Shown: positions 24,350 to 35,879 of the stretch, in pieces
How positions within the stretch are numbered: the stretch's first letter is position 1
Layout: the number at the start of each line of letters is the position of its first letter
NCBI GenBank assembly: GCA_946699065.1
Contig: CAMPDV010000939.1
Location: forward strand, 91,903-155,902
Length of the DNA: 64,000 bases
DNA from: Loxodes magnus
Lineage: Eukaryota > Ciliophora > Karyorelictea > Loxodida > Loxodidae
Reading direction: 5' to 3'
Program-made: the position numbers and the translations under genes
The notes under the pieces: model-generated
What the model saw: only the letters and a program-made list of their open reading frames with translations
Databases searched by the model: none
Told to the model about the DNA's origin: nothing

Positions 24350-27300
24350 TTAAAAAAGTATTAAAATTAATAATATCTTCTTATAAAAATTGTATTTCCT
24401 TCAACTCTTCTTCTCTTTCTTCTCACTTATCTTTATATTCTCCAACATTATCTCTTGCAATTCATTTTATGAGTTACTCTAATATTCTCCACTTTATCTT
24501 TATATGTTTTATCCCTATACTTCCTTCATCATTTTATTCCTTTCTTACTAACTTATATCGCCATCTTATCTTTATGGATTTCACTTTTATTTTAGTCTTT
24601 CTATCTAACTTATAAAATAATCTATATCAGGTCTAATGTTCTGGTCGAAAGCTAAGCATCTGTAGAATAGATCAGTTAATTCAGGTTCTTATAATATTTC
24701 GCTGGAAAACATAGGAATCATTTTATTAATATAAACTATTTATTTTAGTTATTCTTATTCATTTATATTTGGATAAAGCATTTCTTCATTGAATATCTCT
24801 ATTCCGATGCAACCTAAAGATCAGATATCACTTTTCATAGTCACATTTTTGTCGAATTGTTCGGGAGCCATTCATTGATGTAACCCTCTTTATTCTATTG
24901 TTGTTAGCCAATGAGTAGAATCGAATAATCCTAAAATAACTATTTTGGGTTAATATTGCTCATCTAGCAGAACATTTATAGATTTTAGTTCTTTATGTAT
25001 TAAGTTTCTAGAGTGAATAGCCTTTAATCCTTCTGCTATTTAACTAAGTAAATTTAGTTTCTTAAAGAATTTTAAAGTAGAGTCTTATTAACTTTCTTTG
25101 AATAGCTACTTAGTCTAAATTGATTATAATAAACTTGCTTTAAACTCTAAATCAGTTAAAAGGCATAAATAGTAACTTCCTTGTTCTTAAGTATCAATAG
25201 CAACTCCTGTAAGTCTTTAAACTCTTGAACTATTTATTAATAGAAGTTCTTTGCACTCATAATAGAACTAATCTATTAATTTCTATTGATCAGACTTTGA
25301 GTTAAATTGCTTAAGAGCATAACTATATCCCTCGTTAGTAATAAGATAGACAATTCCGTACTAATCTTTAGCTAATTCTTATAAGCTATCTAGAAATGCA
25401 ATATTAGGAATTAAGATTCTATAGTTCAATATTCTAATTTTAGAATTATTATCATAACCAGCACCATTTTAATATAAAAGTTGTCAAATTTCTTCAATAG
25501 TAATGGTATTTTTAGCTTGGATGACTTAAAATATATTACTTGCTTAGGGAATTTTTAGTTAAGGATTTAAGGTTTTAGCTTTAGTAAAACATTAGAGTGC
25601 TTCTTGAAATTGATTTAAAGCCTAATGAACTAGACCTTTATCATAATAAGCTTTTGCTAAATTAGGATCAAGCGAGATAGCTAACCAAAAACTTTAAATA
25701 GCTTCTTAGCATTTTCCTTGCTTTTGCAATGTCAATCCTTTATTATGATGTATTCTTGCATTATTGGGATCCAGTTTAAGAGCTTTATTATAGCTCAAAA
25801 TGGCTTCTTCTAATTTGCCTAAATCATGCAATGCTGACCCTTTATTATAGTGTACAGCTGTATTATTAGGATCTATTTTAAGAGATATATCATAGCAACA
25901 AACAGCTTCTTAGTATTTTCCTTATTTTTGCAATGCCAATCCTTTATTACATTGAGCAGCTGTATTATTAGGATCTTATTTAAGGGATATATCATAGCAA
26001 CAAATAGCTTCTTAGTACTTTCCTAATTAATGTAATACCGACCCCTTAATTTGATGTGCAGCTGCATTATTAGGATCCAGATTAAGAGATATGTCAAAGC
26101 TCGAAATAGCTTCTTAGTACTTTCCTAGATTTTGTAATGCTGATCCTTTATTACAATATGTAGCTGCATTATTAGGATCCAGTTAAAGAGCTGAATCAAA
26201 GCTCGAAATAGCTTCTTAATATTTTCCTTATTTTTGCAATAACGATCCTTTATTATGATGCGCAGCTGTATTATTAGGATCCAGCTTAAGAGCTTTATCA
26301 AAGCTTGAAATTGCTTCATCTAATTTTCCTAGAATTTACAATGTTGATGCTTTATTACAATGTGCATCTGTATTATTAGGGTCTAATTTAAAAGATTTTT
26401 CAAAGCTCTAAATAGCTTCTTGAAATCTTCCTAGATTTTGCAATGCCAACCCTTTACTTTGGTGTGAAGCTGCGTTATTAGGATCCAGTTGAAGCGCTTT
26501 ATCAAAAAACTGAATAGCTTCTTAGTAGTTACCTTATTTTTACTATGCAGAGCCTTTATTATGATATGTAGTTGCTTTATTAGGATCCAGTTTAAGAGCC
26601 TTATTATAGCTCTAAATAGCTTCTTAGTATTTACCTTGATTTTCAAGTGATAAACCTTTATTATGATGTGGAATTGCATTATTAGGATCTAATTGAAGAG
26701 ATATGTCAAAGCTCTAAATAGCTTCTTAATCTTTTCCTTATTTTTACAATAACGATCCTTTATTGTGATGCGCAGCTGTATTATTAGGATCCAGCTTAAG
26801 AGCCTTATTGTAGCTAGAAATAGCTTCTTCGAACTTTCCTAAATATTGCAATGCCGATCCTTTATTACAATGTGCAGCTGTATTATTAGGATCCAGTTAA
26901 AGAGTGGAATCATAGCTCGAAACAGCTTCTTAGTACTTTCCTAGATTTTGTAATGCTGATCCTTTATTACAATATACAATTGCATTATTTGGATCTAGTT
27001 AAAGAGATATGTCAAAGTTCGAAATAGCTTCTTCAAATTTACCTTATTTTTGCAATATCGAACCTTTAATTCAATATGTAGTTGCATTGTTTGGATCCAG
27101 TTTAATAGCTAAATCAAAACTCAAAATAGCTTCTTGAAATCTTCCTAGATCTTACAATGTTGACCCTTTATTACATTGAGCAGTTATATTATTAGGATCC
27201 AGTTAAAGAGCTTTATCAAAGCTTGATATAGCTTCTTAATATCTAGCTTATTTTTACAACGCCAAGCCTTTGTTACAATGTGCAGGAGCGTAATTAGGAT

Positions 27301-27400
27301 CTAATGAAATAGCTATATTGAGGTACTCAATTGATTCAGAATAATTGGCTTCTTTTAATAGTTTGAATCCTTCAAGATTATATTAAATTGCTTCTGACAT
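24350..27400 (-). CDS. TPR-repeat pseudokinase B
   Basis: One intact frame of 1,017 codons on the minus strand. The ATG at 27,400 starts MSEAIQYN. About 20 TPR units follow; these are diverged from each other, unlike those of A. The C-terminal kinase-like domain is almost the same as A at the DNA level (for example ELTDLFYRCLAFDQNIRPDI). It keeps the VAIK lysine and WMAPEQF, with TGA as Trp, but has HKE for HRD and ILG for DFG. In APEQF this copy uses CAA where A uses TAA, which is direct evidence that TAA means Gln. The conserved tail EKKSWRK precedes the inferred TAA stop. It is probably a non-catalytic scaffold. Confidence 0.9.
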
Positions 27401-27481
27401 TTTTAAAAATGACAATTAAATGATTAATTGATTTTAAGATGCTATAGTTATTAATTATAGCTTTCTTTATTTTAGAAAAAA

Positions 27482-28120
27482 ATGGAGCAAAACATTAGAC
27501 TTTCAAGAAACCAAATTAAAAACGCTAAAAAGAAAGCCACTAGAGAATTATTGAAAAAATAACTAAAGCAAGAGCATTCAAGTTCTTCACCTGAAGGAAT
27601 AATTATGATCGGAACAGTTGAAATGAACGAATCTAAATCTGACAATGACCCACAACTGTAAGATCTACTACAAAAAATGAGGAAGTAAATATCTAATTAT
27701 GAGGAAGTTATCTATAATCAAGGAGAAAAAACCAGAGAACTTATGAATAATATAGATGACTAAAACAACGAATTATTGATATTAAGACGGCAATTAATCT
27801 AAAACAATTTGGTTACAGAATAGTAACTATATGAATAGTCTTAATAAAACCTTAAATAAGCTCAAAAAAAGGACATTGAAAATGTTATTTTCTTAAAATA
27901 AGAAAAAAATAATTAAAATGATTTAACTCTAGATACAAGTATAATAAAGAGAATTGAAAAAATTGAATAAAAAATCTTTTTAAAAATATTTATGTAAAAT
28001 CAAAAGAAGAAATGTTGATACTGTAATTAAGATAATCACATTTTGCGGAAATGTCAAGAATGAAAAAAATTCAAAATATTTTAAAAAAAATGTGAAGAAA
28101 TATTAAAAAATTATGATTAA
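27482..28120 (+). CDS. Gag-like ORF1 of a non-LTR retrotransposon (zinc knuckle)
   Basis: 213 codons in one frame from the ATG at 27,482. Residues ~1-60 are basic and Ser-rich. Residues ~65-150 are a Gln/Glu/Leu-rich coiled coil (RELMNNIDDQNNELLILRRQ). The end carries a CCHC zinc knuckle CWYCNQDNHILRKC, spacing CX2CX4HX4C, whose first Trp is a TGA codon. This layout is that of retroelement nucleic-acid-binding ORF1/Gag proteins. A related copy lies on the minus strand at 61,738. Both are followed by the same structured element, and a reverse transcriptase lies 1.3 kb downstream here. The gene starts 82 bp from the divergent start of pseudokinase B. Confidence 0.85.
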
Positions 28121-28170
28121 CTAAAACTTGTATTCACAGGCAGAAATTGAACATAAGAAACACCGAAAAA

Positions 28171-28270
28171 TATCCGTGGTAACCTCCACCATAAAAAAAG
28201 AGGTTGTGGTATACATCCACGTATAAAAAAATGGCGGAGGGAAACTGGTTGGAAGCCCAGGGAACTCCAA
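28171..28270 (+). ncRNA. Conserved structured element after Gag-like ORF, copy 1
   Basis: Compared with the reverse complement of 60,940-61,026, the blocks GTGGTAACCT-CCAC, GTGG...CCACGT, AAAAAA, GGAAACTGGTTG or GGAACTGGTTG, and CCAG.GAA align in order. Two stem-loops are conserved in position: GTGG-TAACCT-CCAC, and GTGG-TATACAT-CCAC, which in the other copy becomes the longer ACGTGG...CCCACGT. Conservation of arms while loops and spacers vary suggests a functional RNA, for example a packaging, translation or RT-recognition element. Confidence 0.55.
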
Positions 28271-29439
28271 ACACTTAACTTTTAGTTCATGTTATTATTA
28301 TTAGCTTTCTTAATTTTGTAAGATTAAATGCTTTATAGTAATTTATTAGCTTTTAATTGCTTATCTTTCTAGCAATGCTTTTCTAGTATTTAAGTTAATT
28401 TTTTACTACCTAAAAAAAAAATTTGGATCTGAAGATAATTCTTATATTAGTAGTAATGAATGTTAAGCTTAAATCCTTAAGATTATAGCTAGTGTTTTTG
28501 ACTAATAATAACTCACCTTAAATAGAATATATATTATTAGATTTGTGACACTTAAGTAAGGATTTATATGGATATAAAAGACTAAGTTAGTGACAAACGT
28601 ATTAAGGAATGAAAATAATAATCTATTAATGTTCTCACATAATTACATGATCTCTCATTTAATCTTATATAAAACAAATCTCATGGTTTTAAATTCTAAA
28701 ATCCTCACATTTGATTATTACTTGATGCCTGTAGTATCCTTATGGATTGAGCAGACAATAATATTAAGTTTTTACTTATATAGATACATTTAGCCTTACC
28801 TTATTTTAATATCTCTGTAGATTATTTATCATTTTTGAAAGAAGCTATATAATGACTAAGATTTCTAGCTAAAATTAATTTCCTATATATTTCTTTTATT
28901 AAATAAACATAGCATAATTATTACACTATTTCCTACAAACTTATCTAGAATTAGATAGATTAAGATTATCTTCAACAATAATATTAATGCATCAAAAGTA
29001 CCAAGACTATGCTCATTAAACATTACCTTTATTCCATACTCAAATTATAACAAACTTACTCCAGATCTTACAAACGCTCAAATCAAATAAAAATAAACTA
29101 ACAAGTAACTAATCTTCATCAGACAGCGAAACTACTTTGGAAAGACTGAAACTATAATCTGTCAAAATTAATAAAAATAAAGCAAATAAGAATCTTCTAC
29201 TTCTTAATGGAGATTACAAGGAAATGTTTTCACATGCTAAGAAAATTATAAATCCTAAGAAGAGAAATAATATGAACCCCAATCAAGAAATCAAACATAA
29301 ATTAATTGATTCACGGGAGAATTGTTATTTTAACAATCATTCTATCTAACTCAAAAAAAGATAAATCTTAGTAATTAAAAAATACCTAAAATATACCATA
29401 GTATCAACAAATTAAACATTATCCACTCTCATATTTATA
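28271..29439 (+). other. Uncertain stretch inside the retrotransposon
   Basis: Lies between the structured element and the RT motifs. From ~29,050 the text becomes protein-like (ETTLERLKL, LLLLNGDYKEMFSHAKKI), perhaps the N-terminal part of the RT polyprotein. No endonuclease motif was recognised. The part before ~28,900 shows nothing I can name. Confidence 0.35.
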
Positions 29440-30330
29440 AGGATTTTATCTCCATACAACAAATCTAACTAATTATAAAACTAATTCCCAATGGAAAACC
29501 ACCTGGTCCAGATGGAATAAAAGGTGAACTTCTAAAATATGGTAGTATTTGCAATTAATTCTTCGCTATTTCTGAATAATATGTTAAGACTTGGAAGGAT
29601 TCCTTAAGAATTAAATACTTCAGTAATAATTCAAATATTTATAAAAAGAAAAAAAGATGATTGGAAAAACTAAAAACCTATTTCTCTTATTAATACTATT
29701 CTAAAGGTATATGATAAAGCTTTAACAAAAAGACTATACAATCTGATTTATTAGAGAAATTTGATTTACCCTTCATAAATGGGATTTATGAAAATTAGAT
29801 AACCAACTTAATAGATTTTAATAATATAGCAAATAATTTATAACTATCGGAAATGTGCAAAAGGAGAAACTAAATTGATCGCAACTTTGATAGATGTTTA
29901 AAAAATGTTTGACTCAATAGAAAGAAGACTTTTATTTGATTAATTTAGAAAGTCATGCTACCACTTGGACTAATAAAAGCCTTAGAGGCATTTTATTAAA
30001 ACTTAAATTCTTCATTTATTATAGATGAAATTAAAACTAGAACATTATAATACAAAAATGGAGTTATATAAGAAAAAAAAGTTCACATGAACCAGTTTTA
30101 GCATTGCTGTGTTATGAAATTTTAATTAGATATTTTGAAAGTAAAAGTATCTAATCGGGATTCAAATACCAAGGCTTAAATGTTAGCTTTACTTGCAGAG
30201 GATGGTCAGATGATTTGATTCTTCTATCCAAGTCTGCAAAGTAGATGTAGATACTAATAAATGAAACAAATAAAAGTTAAATAACTTACTAAAGCTTATT
30301 CGTATAGAGCTTTTAAACTTTATTGAAATA
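29440..30330 (+). pseudogene. LINE-type reverse transcriptase, frame broken
   Basis: RT landmarks appear in order: LIIKLIPNGKPPGPDGIKGE near 29,470; KPISLINTILKVYDKALTKR near 29,690; QMGFMKIRQ near 29,780; IATLIDVQKMFDSIERRLLF (motif A) near 29,900; KALEAFYQNLNSSFI near 29,980; and WSDDLILLS (motif C, in place of the usual FADD) near 30,205. These blocks occupy different frames, with shifts after PPGPDGI and after motif A. Either tiny introns are present or the copy is dead; the changed motif C neighbourhood favours decay. Confidence 0.75.
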
Positions 30331-30339
30331 CTGATAAAT

Positions 30340-30710
30340 ATAGAAATTGAGATATAACTAGATAGAAAAAAGATAAATTAGAGTTATTATTTTATAAAAG
30401 AAAAAAATAGTTAAGGTATTAAAAATTGTAAGAACATTCTTATATAAATGCCTATTATATATAAATTAGTTTTTCTCTAAACTTAATGGAGTATTTCTAA
30501 AGCACAATTTAGTAAAATTAAAAATGCTTTTTATCATTTAAACTTACTTTGCGCAAAACTTATGTTTCAGCAAAACTAAATTTATCTATATTATACAGAT
30601 TCTGCAATAGCTCATCTCAAGTTGCTATATATTCAAATTTTACTAATTCAATTAAATATTAAAGATTATCCTTATCAAACTCTATATTTTAGCTTTCACT
30701 ATTAATTTTC
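30340..30710. repeat. Dispersed degenerate repeat family 1, copy 2
   Basis: Matches 5,020-5,410 in order over its length with scattered substitutions and small indels. Position between the RT relic and gene D suggests it is an older component of this neighbourhood. Confidence 0.6.
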
Positions 30711-31346
30711 CTTTTTAATTAATAGACAGTAGAATAATGGTCTAAAATGAAAGATATACAAGAAAATGAAATTATTGGAAACTCTTGAGATTAAACCTAA
30801 ATTACCTCAATAATTAAATTATCTCTTTCTTTTATAAAATTATGTGCAAGAAAAGAGTTATCCATATCTCTAGAACCAGAACTAGGATATTCTTTTCGTA
30901 ACTCCTATTTTTATAGATAGTCAGATAATTAAACATTCGGAGTTATAGAATGATTTTAAATACTTTACCGCTAATTATACGGATAGCTTCAGAAACTAAA
31001 ATTAAAATTAAAAATTTTCTATCATCTCACTCTCTGCCTTCCATACTCCGCTTGAGATCTCCCATTTCTCTGTCTATACTTTTCTTCTTTGTTCATGTAT
31101 AGTTATCCTAGCACATCACAGTATAGTCTTTCTGTTACCTTCACAAATTTAATAAGTTTAGGATTATTACTAGATTTCTAATGGAAATAAATTTTATTGT
31201 AGAAAAGTGTTAATAGATAGTTAAATATAGAGTGTAAGATATAAAATGGATGTAGGTAAAATTGTTTGATAATAATAAGTTTAATTAAAGGAAAATAGTT
31301 ATCTTTAATTATAAATTAAGTAGTTCATAAACTATTAATATTAAAT
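30711..31346. other. Upstream region of kinase D
   Basis: Contains the short repeat shared with 18,390-18,480 (30,760-30,890). The remainder is AT-rich and featureless up to the ATG at 31,347. Confidence 0.4.
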
Positions 31347-33581
31347 ATGTAAGAACAGATATAATATACTATTATAGCAAAGTAATCATCCTAATTACCA
31401 AACTATTAAGAAACTATACAGTATTTCCATGTACCTTTACCACTCAATTCTAATTATAAACCTGCCTGAAACTAAAAAGGATTAGTTTTAAACCGTTTAT
31501 AGAAATATGAAGAAGCTATTGAGTGCTTTGACAAAGCTATTGGACTTGATCCTTATGACGTGACTGCCTATCACTATAAAGGATTAAGTTTAAACTTTTT
31601 AGAAAGAGATATTGAAGCTATAGAGTGCTATGATAAAGCTATAAAACTCGATCCAAGAATACCAACTGCTTATCACTAAAAAGGACTATCTTTACACTAT
31701 TTAGGGAAATATTAAGAAGCTATCGAGTGTTTTGACATATCTTTAAATCTGGATCCTAATTTAACGAAAGCTTATCATAATAAAGCATTAACTTTATAAA
31801 AGCTAGGAAAATATGATGATTCTATCGAGTGCTATAATATAGCTATATCGAAAGATCCTAATGAAGTAACTGCCTACTACAACAAAGGATTAATTTTAGC
31901 AAATTAAGGAAAATTTGTCGAAGCTATTGACTGCTACGATAAGGGAATTTAAATTGACTCTAAAGATAAGAATATCTATCACTAAAAAGGACTTGCTTTG
32001 GCTAAACAAGGTTAGATGAATGATTCTATTGAGTGTTACAATATGGCTATACAACTTGATCCTACCTACGCTATTGCTTACTATGATAAAGGATTAGCTT
32101 TAATTTAATTACAAAAATAAGCTGAAGCTTATTAATGTTTCAATATAGCAAAAAGTTTAAGTCCTGACTCAACAATTATCTACTAAAATAGTGAGTAACA
32201 ACTAGACGCTTTAGAAAAATATGATATGACTAAATAATACTAAAGCATAGTTAGTCCATTAAACTACAAACAAATTGAAGATAAACAAATCTAAGAAGAA
32301 AATATACCAACATAAAGTTAGGAACAGTAAGAAATTCAGGTTTTAAACTTCTCGTTTTAATAAAGATCACAGTAACATAGTCAGACTTAAAAGTAAACTA
32401 CTATAGATGATATTTGAAACCTTCTATTTGAAAATGGAGCTGGATTTAATGAAGGATCTAGAATAAGAATTTGAAACTTCTAATAATTAATCCCTAACTA
32501 ATAAGCTTTAAATAGCTTGAAAGTCTTAGGCAAAGGATCATAAGGCAAAGTATATCTTAAAAGTATCGAAGGCTTTAATTATGCTCTAAAAGTAATTAAC
32601 TAAGAGGAAAATATTCAAGAGTTGATAGATAGTTTTTATAAAGAATGCAAAGCTCTCCTAGAAGTAAACAGCGATAGAGTTCTAAAACTGTTAGGTGTAT
32701 CAATTGACACTTCTGTAATAGGATGCTATCGATTTTGTCATTTAACAGATTTTATGACTAAAGGTAGTTTATTTAATGCAATAAATAGCGGAAAATTATT
32801 CTCCGATTATTAAAAAGCATCTCCAATAAGATTTTATAAGAAACTGAACTTATTAAGTTAAATAGCAGAAGGAGTTGAAGCAATTAATTGCAAGAATCTA
32901 ATTCATAGAGATCTTAAATCTTAAAACATTTTACTAGATGATTATGATAATCCTAAAATAGCAGATCTTGGTCTTGTTAATGAAGCTAATATAACTACTA
33001 CTTTGAAATAAAGAGGCTCATACTAATGAATGGCACCTGAGTTATTTGATAACAAAGTAAGTTAAAAAAGTGACATATGGTCTCTTGCTTGTGTTACGGT
33101 TGAGATTTTTAATGAAAGTCTACCTTATTCGAATCAAGCTTCATCGGCATAAATAATAAAAGCAGTTAGTGTTGATTAACAAATTCCTTTCTTTAAAAGT
33201 GAAATAACATAGGAACCTGAATTAGCTAAGCTGTTATATAAATCTCTTATATATGACTAGAACTAAAGACTAGATATCTATACTTTTAAAAGTTAATTAG
33301 ATTAAATAAAGTAAAAATGAAAAGAGTTAAGCTATTAGTCATAGAATGCTTCAATCAATAGAGAATAACTTTCTTACTAGAAACATGAAATTATATAGGT
33401 AAGAATTATTTACCATAATCAGCAAAATCCACCATCCTAGAAGAATAGCATTGACTCAGTCTTTCAGAGATTGAATATCTAAACTCTTGCTCAAAGTTTT
33501 GAAAGCAAAGATACAAATATGAATAAACTAAAGCTGAATTGAATGGAATTATAGACGATAAACAAAACTTAATTAAACTAG
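31347..33581 (+). CDS. TPR-repeat protein kinase D (active site intact)
   Basis: 745 codons in one frame from the ATG at 31,347 (MQEQIQYTII). About eight TPR units cover residues ~45-275. After a Gln-rich linker, the kinase domain runs from ~390 to 655. It has a full glycine loop (LGKGSQGKVYL), VAIK lysine (YALKV), catalytic loop HRDLKSQN, metal-binding DLG (KIADLGL), WMAPELF and SDIWSLACV. It is therefore predicted to be catalytically active, unlike A, B and F. The fold is of the Ser/Thr or mixed TKL-like type common in ciliates. The C-terminus after ~655 is Gln/Asn-rich. A 24-nt GTAAG...CAG at 33,399-33,422 could be an in-frame intron. The end at TAG 33,579 (followed by TAA) is an inference. 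Confidence 0.9.
33399..33422 (+). other. Possible 24-nt in-frame intron in kinase D
   Basis: GTAAGAATTATTTACCATAATCAG has canonical ends and the same length and 5' GTAAG as the units of the array at 57,682-60,093. As 24 is a multiple of three, the frame cannot decide between intron and coding. Confidence 0.3.
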
Positions 33582-35009
33582 TAAAGTTAAAGGTTTTAAT
33601 TATTTCGCTCTTCCATTATAAAAATTAACTTAAGTTAAATATAGGTTATATAAAATAAAAGCAATAGTAATATGAATATCTCTATATAAACCTTTTATAT
33701 ACTAGTAACCTAAAAGATATTAGAGTCTAATCAAATAAAGATAGAAGGATAAATTGGGATTTATGACTTAAGATATCTTATATTATAATTAAGGACTTAT
33801 AAATTAATTTCCAAAGTCTTATTTGGGATATTTAGTCTATAAATAAAAATATTTCATAAGAAGTTAGACTGAAGAAGACTTTAATTTATGTAAATAGAGC
33901 AAACTTAAAGGAAAAAAGTACAAGAAGGGACTATAATAAGATTAATTGAAAATTGATGAGATAAAGATTATATTTAAAAAACATTTAAAACACTTACTAA
34001 CTTTCATATTAAAAGAATCAATTCTTACAGTAAAAGGCATTAAAAACTCTTTTAGTTTACAAATTTAAAAATTATAATTCATTTCTCTTAAATAGGAGAA
34101 AATCAACAGTTAAAAACACTTAAACGCCATAACTTATTATTTTATAAAAAGGACAAGAAAGTCGAAAATAAACTATCAATATAAAAATCACTCAAATATT
34201 TTGCAAAATATACCAAAGGATTTTTCTGTTTCGATAATCTAAAATATTATCTACCTGTGATTTTAATCTTCAAATTATTCCACTAAAAGCAGAAATCTAT
34301 AGTCTATATTTCTTTCTAATATAATACTAGTTTATAATGTAATTATATAATGTTTGATATATTATAACATATATATTCTAGTACCTAATTATGTTATACA
34401 ATACTCTCTTTATCTGATTATAACATTATTTTTTTAGTTTGATATTTGTTTTATTTCCTCTCTAACTCGTATATTAATATTTAGCTTGTGATTTAAACTT
34501 CAAAGCTTATTTATAAGCAAATAAGTGTTTTAAATATTTATTATAAGTTAGAAAGTATAGCTGCTTTGCTTTTAAAGTGATATATAAAAATGGATGATAT
34601 TTGGATATTCTCAAAATTATAATAGCTTTATGAAAAAAGAAGGTATAAATTAAATCTACCAATTTCAATATTCTTAATTTACTTCTGCTTAAGTTTAAAG
34701 TAAATAGTTAATTGTACTAGCAAGATTAAAAATATTACTTACTTATTGAAATGGTACACTTGAAGAATATATATCTTAAAATAATAAATCTATTTATGGA
34801 AATTTAGACAGATAAATAAAATAAGAATAAATAAAAAGATAGAAAAAGATAGTGAAATGCTATTAAAATAGCATTAAGAAGGTTGATCAATCATTTATAC
34901 TAGCTAAGTTAAATAGCTTGGTCTTACTTTAGTTATTAATACTTGCTTCTAAAAAAGATCTAGTACAATAATCTAATCACAATTAGATATGCAAATAGTA
35001 TCTAATTTT
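33582..35009. other. AT-rich intergenic region
   Basis: No domain or known repeat was recognised. Some Lys/Asn-rich plus-strand text near 33,700-34,230 could be coding but is not distinguishable from composition. Confidence 0.35.
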
Positions 35010-35280
35010 CATAGTTTAGTGTCTTTACTCAGACATCTTTTTAGAACTGGATTAAGCTTTAAAAGTGAACTGAGTATGCTATTTTTTCCTTTTAACTACT
35101 GCATATCATATAGTTTCAACACTCAGCTTTATTTTTTGCACTAGATTAAACTCTTTAAGAGAACTTTTGTTAGTCTTTATTTACTTTTTAATCAATTTTC
35201 TTTATCACTATTTTTTCTAATAAGACTTACTTTTTACTCGGACTTATTTTTATAGCAAGTTCCAGTTTTTATGTTGACCT
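35010..35280. repeat. 99-bp repeat patch, locus 3
   Basis: About three units of the second subfamily (ACTCAGAC.T.TTTTTAGAACTGGATTAAGCTTT and related blocks) at roughly 100-bp spacing. The patch abuts a copy of dispersed family 2. Confidence 0.55.
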
Positions 35281-35640
35281 TTTTTTAAGTTCTTAGAGTC
35301 TCCTCTCTACAATTTTAAAGATACTTCTTTCTGAAAGCACAACAGATTGTTTAACCCTTTTTTGTATCTAAGAAATGAAAAAGAAATATAGCTTGGATGG
35401 TTTAGTTACATCAAGTTCGATTTAACCAACTTTTTTTTCTACAAAACTAGAAAATGGAAAAAGGAAAAAGTGATTCTAAAGTAACTAGCAACTTTTTCTG
35501 CTTTTTGAGACAAGCTTAGAAGTAAATATTGCTAATTTTTTTATTGCTACAAAGGTATAAACTCGAAAGTTTGTTGTAGTGATATTAAGAAGTAGGAGAT
35601 ACTATGATAATGAGTTTCCCGGTATAAAAAATCAAAGTTG
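35281..35640. repeat. Dispersed degenerate gene-like family 2, copy 3
   Basis: Shares TTTGTATCTAAGAAATG, AGCTTGGATGGTTTA, CAAGTTCGATTTAACCA, AAACTAGAAAATGGAA and GTAGTGATATTAAGAAG with copies 1, 2 and 4. Only the 5' part of the family is present. Confidence 0.5.
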
Positions 35641-35879
35641 GGTTTTTCCTCTTATAAAGAGGTCGTTTTTGACTCTTCAATTGATTCTCTACACTTTAGT
35701 TTTAATTTTCTGTACTATCTGCCTTTTTTTTGGGTTATGCTCTTAATTATTACTTCTTTGTTTAATTCGTTAAAGTTAGCCTTTCTACTAGGAATCGCTT
35801 CCTTAAAAAATGAATAGCATTTCTTCAAAGTTTTTCTCCTTAAGTTAATATTTACTTCTCTTCTAAACCTAAAATTATC

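Larger units (their letters stand above)
27482..30330 (+). mobile_element. Non-LTR (LINE-like) retrotransposon copy, decayed
   Basis: Order: Gag-like zinc-knuckle ORF1 (27,482-28,120), structured element (28,171-28,270), ~1.1 kb of uncertain sequence, and a reverse transcriptase (29,440-30,230). The RT motifs are of the LINE type (PPGPDGI, KPISLINTILKVYDKALTKR, SQMGF). No terminal repeats or poly-A tail were found, so the ends are approximate. Confidence 0.65.

Noticed and set aside
26125..26679. Minus-strand ATG ORFs of 64 and 82 codons under the standard code
   Set aside because: They lie inside pseudokinase B in a different frame and repeat with its TPR units; they are shadows of the real frame.
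27482..28120. Reassignment of TAA/TAG to Glu instead of Gln
   Set aside because: Some TPR positions would tolerate Glu, but three aligned kinase positions have CAA or CAG in paralogues, so Gln fits.
32622..32813. 63-codon plus-strand ORF
   Set aside because: It is in the correct frame of kinase D but is only the piece between reassigned codons, not a separate gene.
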